Source of the DNA: Flavobacterium sandaracinum
GTDB lineage: Bacteria > Bacteroidota > Bacteroidia > Flavobacteriales > Flavobacteriaceae
Direction: 5' to 3'
Assembly (NCBI RefSeq): GCF_004349135.1
Contig: NZ_SMFN01000018.1
Span: 26,741 to 90,740, forward strand
DNA: 64,000 bases
In this document: one piece after another, positions 62,875 through 64,000 of the stretch
Numbering within the stretch: position 1 is the stretch's first letter
Layout of the letters: each line of letters starts with the position of its first letter
Notes under the pieces: generated by a model
Told to the model about the DNA's origin: nothing
Seen by the model: the letters and a program-made list of their open reading frames with translations, nothing else
The model's database searches: none
Translations under genes and position numbers: made by a program

Positions 62875-63075
62875 AAGAATAAGGATAGGAATAGGTTGCT
62901 AGAAATCCCTTTTTAGTATTTAAATTTACAGCTTCAGTCGATAAAATAGATTTCGGATAAAGCGCTAATAAACTAGTGTATAAAGGTATTTCAATTTTAA
63001 TTTTAGTTCCAATAAGTGTAAATAATTTAAAAAAAAATAGCTATAATTTAAAATTGGATTGGTTAATTTCACAAA

Positions 63076-63717
63076 ATGAAAAATCAAAAAATAAAAATAG
63101 TTTTAATTGAAGATGATTTAGTTTTAGGAAGTTTGATTCTGGAATTATTATTGTTGAATGATTTTATCGTTGATTGGTTTAAAGATGGTCAAGAAGCACT
63201 AAGACACCTTCAAAAGCAAGTGCCTGACATCATAATTAGTGATTTTATGATGCCAAATATGAATGGGGAAGAATTATTTTTGAGAATTAGAAAAGACAGT
63301 AAATACAATGCTGTTCCTTTTATAATAATTACTGCAAATATGGAGGAAGGAGTTAAATACCGTCAACTTAAAAATGGTGTAAATGATTATATAATGAAGC
63401 CATTTAAAGTAAAAGAGTTGATTTATAAAATCAAGAATGTAATTGATTTTAAAAAAAATATTGAAAAGAAACTAAGTCCTGATCCATTTTCAAAAGTTAC
63501 CATTAAGTTGTCTGAAAAAGATTTTATCACTTCAGTAAATAAAATCCTTTGTAAAAATTTAAATTCTAAAGTTGATATTAATGAGTTGTCTAAAAAACTT
63601 TTTATTAGTAAGTCCACTTTGGATAAAAAAATCAGAAAGCATAGTAACAAAAATATAACCCAATATATAAGGGAGTACAAGCTTGATTTTGCAGTTAAAC
63701 TCTGGATATGCAAATAA
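63076..63717 (+). pseudogene. Response regulator with truncated AraC-type output domain
   Basis: The receiver domain is intact: phosphoacceptor Asp56 in IIISDFMMPNMNGEE, and lysine in YIMKPFKVKELI. The output domain begins VDINELSKKLFISKSTLDKKIRKHSNKNITQYIREYKLDF, the first AraC helix-turn-helix, but stops at WICK* (63717). Shifting one base after AVKL would restore LLDMQIK, which is what the second-helix region of AraC domains usually reads. The open frame then runs straight into the IS element at 63722. So it appears both frameshifted and cut by insertion. Confidence 0.75.
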
Positions 63718-63721
63718 AAAG

Positions 63722-64000
63722 TGGAGTTTAAGTTAAGCGACATTTTTGTAATTATTGGTTTTAGTGTTAAATTCCATTATCGTCAGGTATTTCAAAGCTG
63801 AATGTCTTCTTTTTTGATTGTACCAGACTTCTATATATTCAAAAACTTGAAGTTTCATTTGCTCTTTAGAGATCAGTTTATTTCCATAAATTAATTCTGT
63901 TTTTAATGATTTGAAGAAGCTCTCAGCTACTGCATTATCCCAGCAATTTCCCGCTCTACTCATGCTTCGAGTTACCTTATATGAGTCTAAAACATTTGCA
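63722..64000 (-). mobile_element. IS3-family insertion sequence, partial (right end only)
   Basis: The end of the element is placed at TGGAGTTTAAGTTAAG (63722), beginning with the TG of IS3-type ends. It contains the 3' part of a DDE transposase on the minus strand. The other end and the target duplication are outside the window. Confidence 0.75.
63733..63999 (-). CDS. IS3-family transposase OrfB (C-terminal part)
   Basis: The minus strand gives VLDSYKVTRSMSRAGNCWDNAVAESFFKSLKTELIYGNKLISKEQ and VEVWYNQKRRHSALKYLTIMEFN-like text without a stop up to the window edge; the in-frame residues at 63999-63964 continue before the methionine. WDNAVAESFF holds the DDE glutamate region and YNQKRRHSALKY is the typical IS3 C-terminal motif. 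The 5' part is outside the window. Confidence 0.9.
   Translation of the reverse strand, partial: ANVLDSYKVTRSMSRAGNCWDNAVAESFFKSLKTELIYGNKLISKEQMKLQVFEYIEVWYNQKRRHSALKYLTIMEFNTKTNNYKNVA

Overview
The window is chromosomal DNA from a member of the Bacteroidota, most likely Flavobacterium or a close relative. The evidence is low GC, promoters of the TAnnTTTG type, ATG starts with weak Shine-Dalgarno signals, a type IX secretion plug protein, an S46 peptidase, DUF5916 outer-membrane proteins, an IS3-type transposase, and short inverted repeats of the kind common in flavobacterial intergenic regions. Most genes are housekeeping or envelope genes. No prophage, CRISPR array or large genomic island is visible.

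Layout. 1-3282 (minus): a cut-off S46 dipeptidyl-peptidase, a GNAT acetyltransferase and Kdo transferase. 3506-6357 (plus): sugar aminotransferase, galE and a ParE/RelE-like toxin with a small upstream partner. 6432-11368 (minus): fabD, then bestrophin, a universal-stress-like protein, a sensor kinase and an OmpR-type regulator. 11596-14959: a membrane protein, DUF6370 and DUF983 proteins, and an AraC regulator. 15065-20743 (minus): purT, a VOC protein, a DUF1828 plus DUF6978-like two-gene unit, a structured intergenic element, an aminotransferase and a fatty-acid desaturase. 20850-30909: rsmG, a lipoprotein, P5C dehydrogenase, apaG, the T9SS plug, an M16 protease, a methyltransferase, a frameshifted GxxExxY gene and map. 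30954-36036 (minus): a TetR-ABC-HlyD-TolC operon whose ABC ATPase has altered catalytic motifs. 36136-45995: LRR protein, gpmI, two DUF5916 paralogues and two convergent L,D-transpeptidases.

46560-46747 holds two identical tRNA-Gly(UCC) genes followed by a 98-bp tandem duplication containing the tRNA 3' end. 47838-53642 (plus) is a compact run of four paralogous secreted proteins with a carboxypeptidase-regulatory-like N-domain, a DUF6702-like protein and an M1 aminopeptidase. 53754-58642 holds a TatA-like protein, PAP2 phosphatase, O-methyltransferase, rlmN, a lipoprotein and a polyprenyl synthase. 58828-61723 is an ECF sigma factor, a probable anti-sigma factor and an exported barrel-like protein. 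The end carries a receiver-kinase hybrid divergent from a response regulator whose AraC-type output domain is broken next to an IS3-family element that runs off the window.

The strongest candidates for undescribed biology are the DUF6978-like/DUF1828 pair, the four-paralogue operon, the conserved-looking but motif-altered ABC exporter, and the structured element at 18185-18297. Family names were assigned by reading motifs, without database searches.
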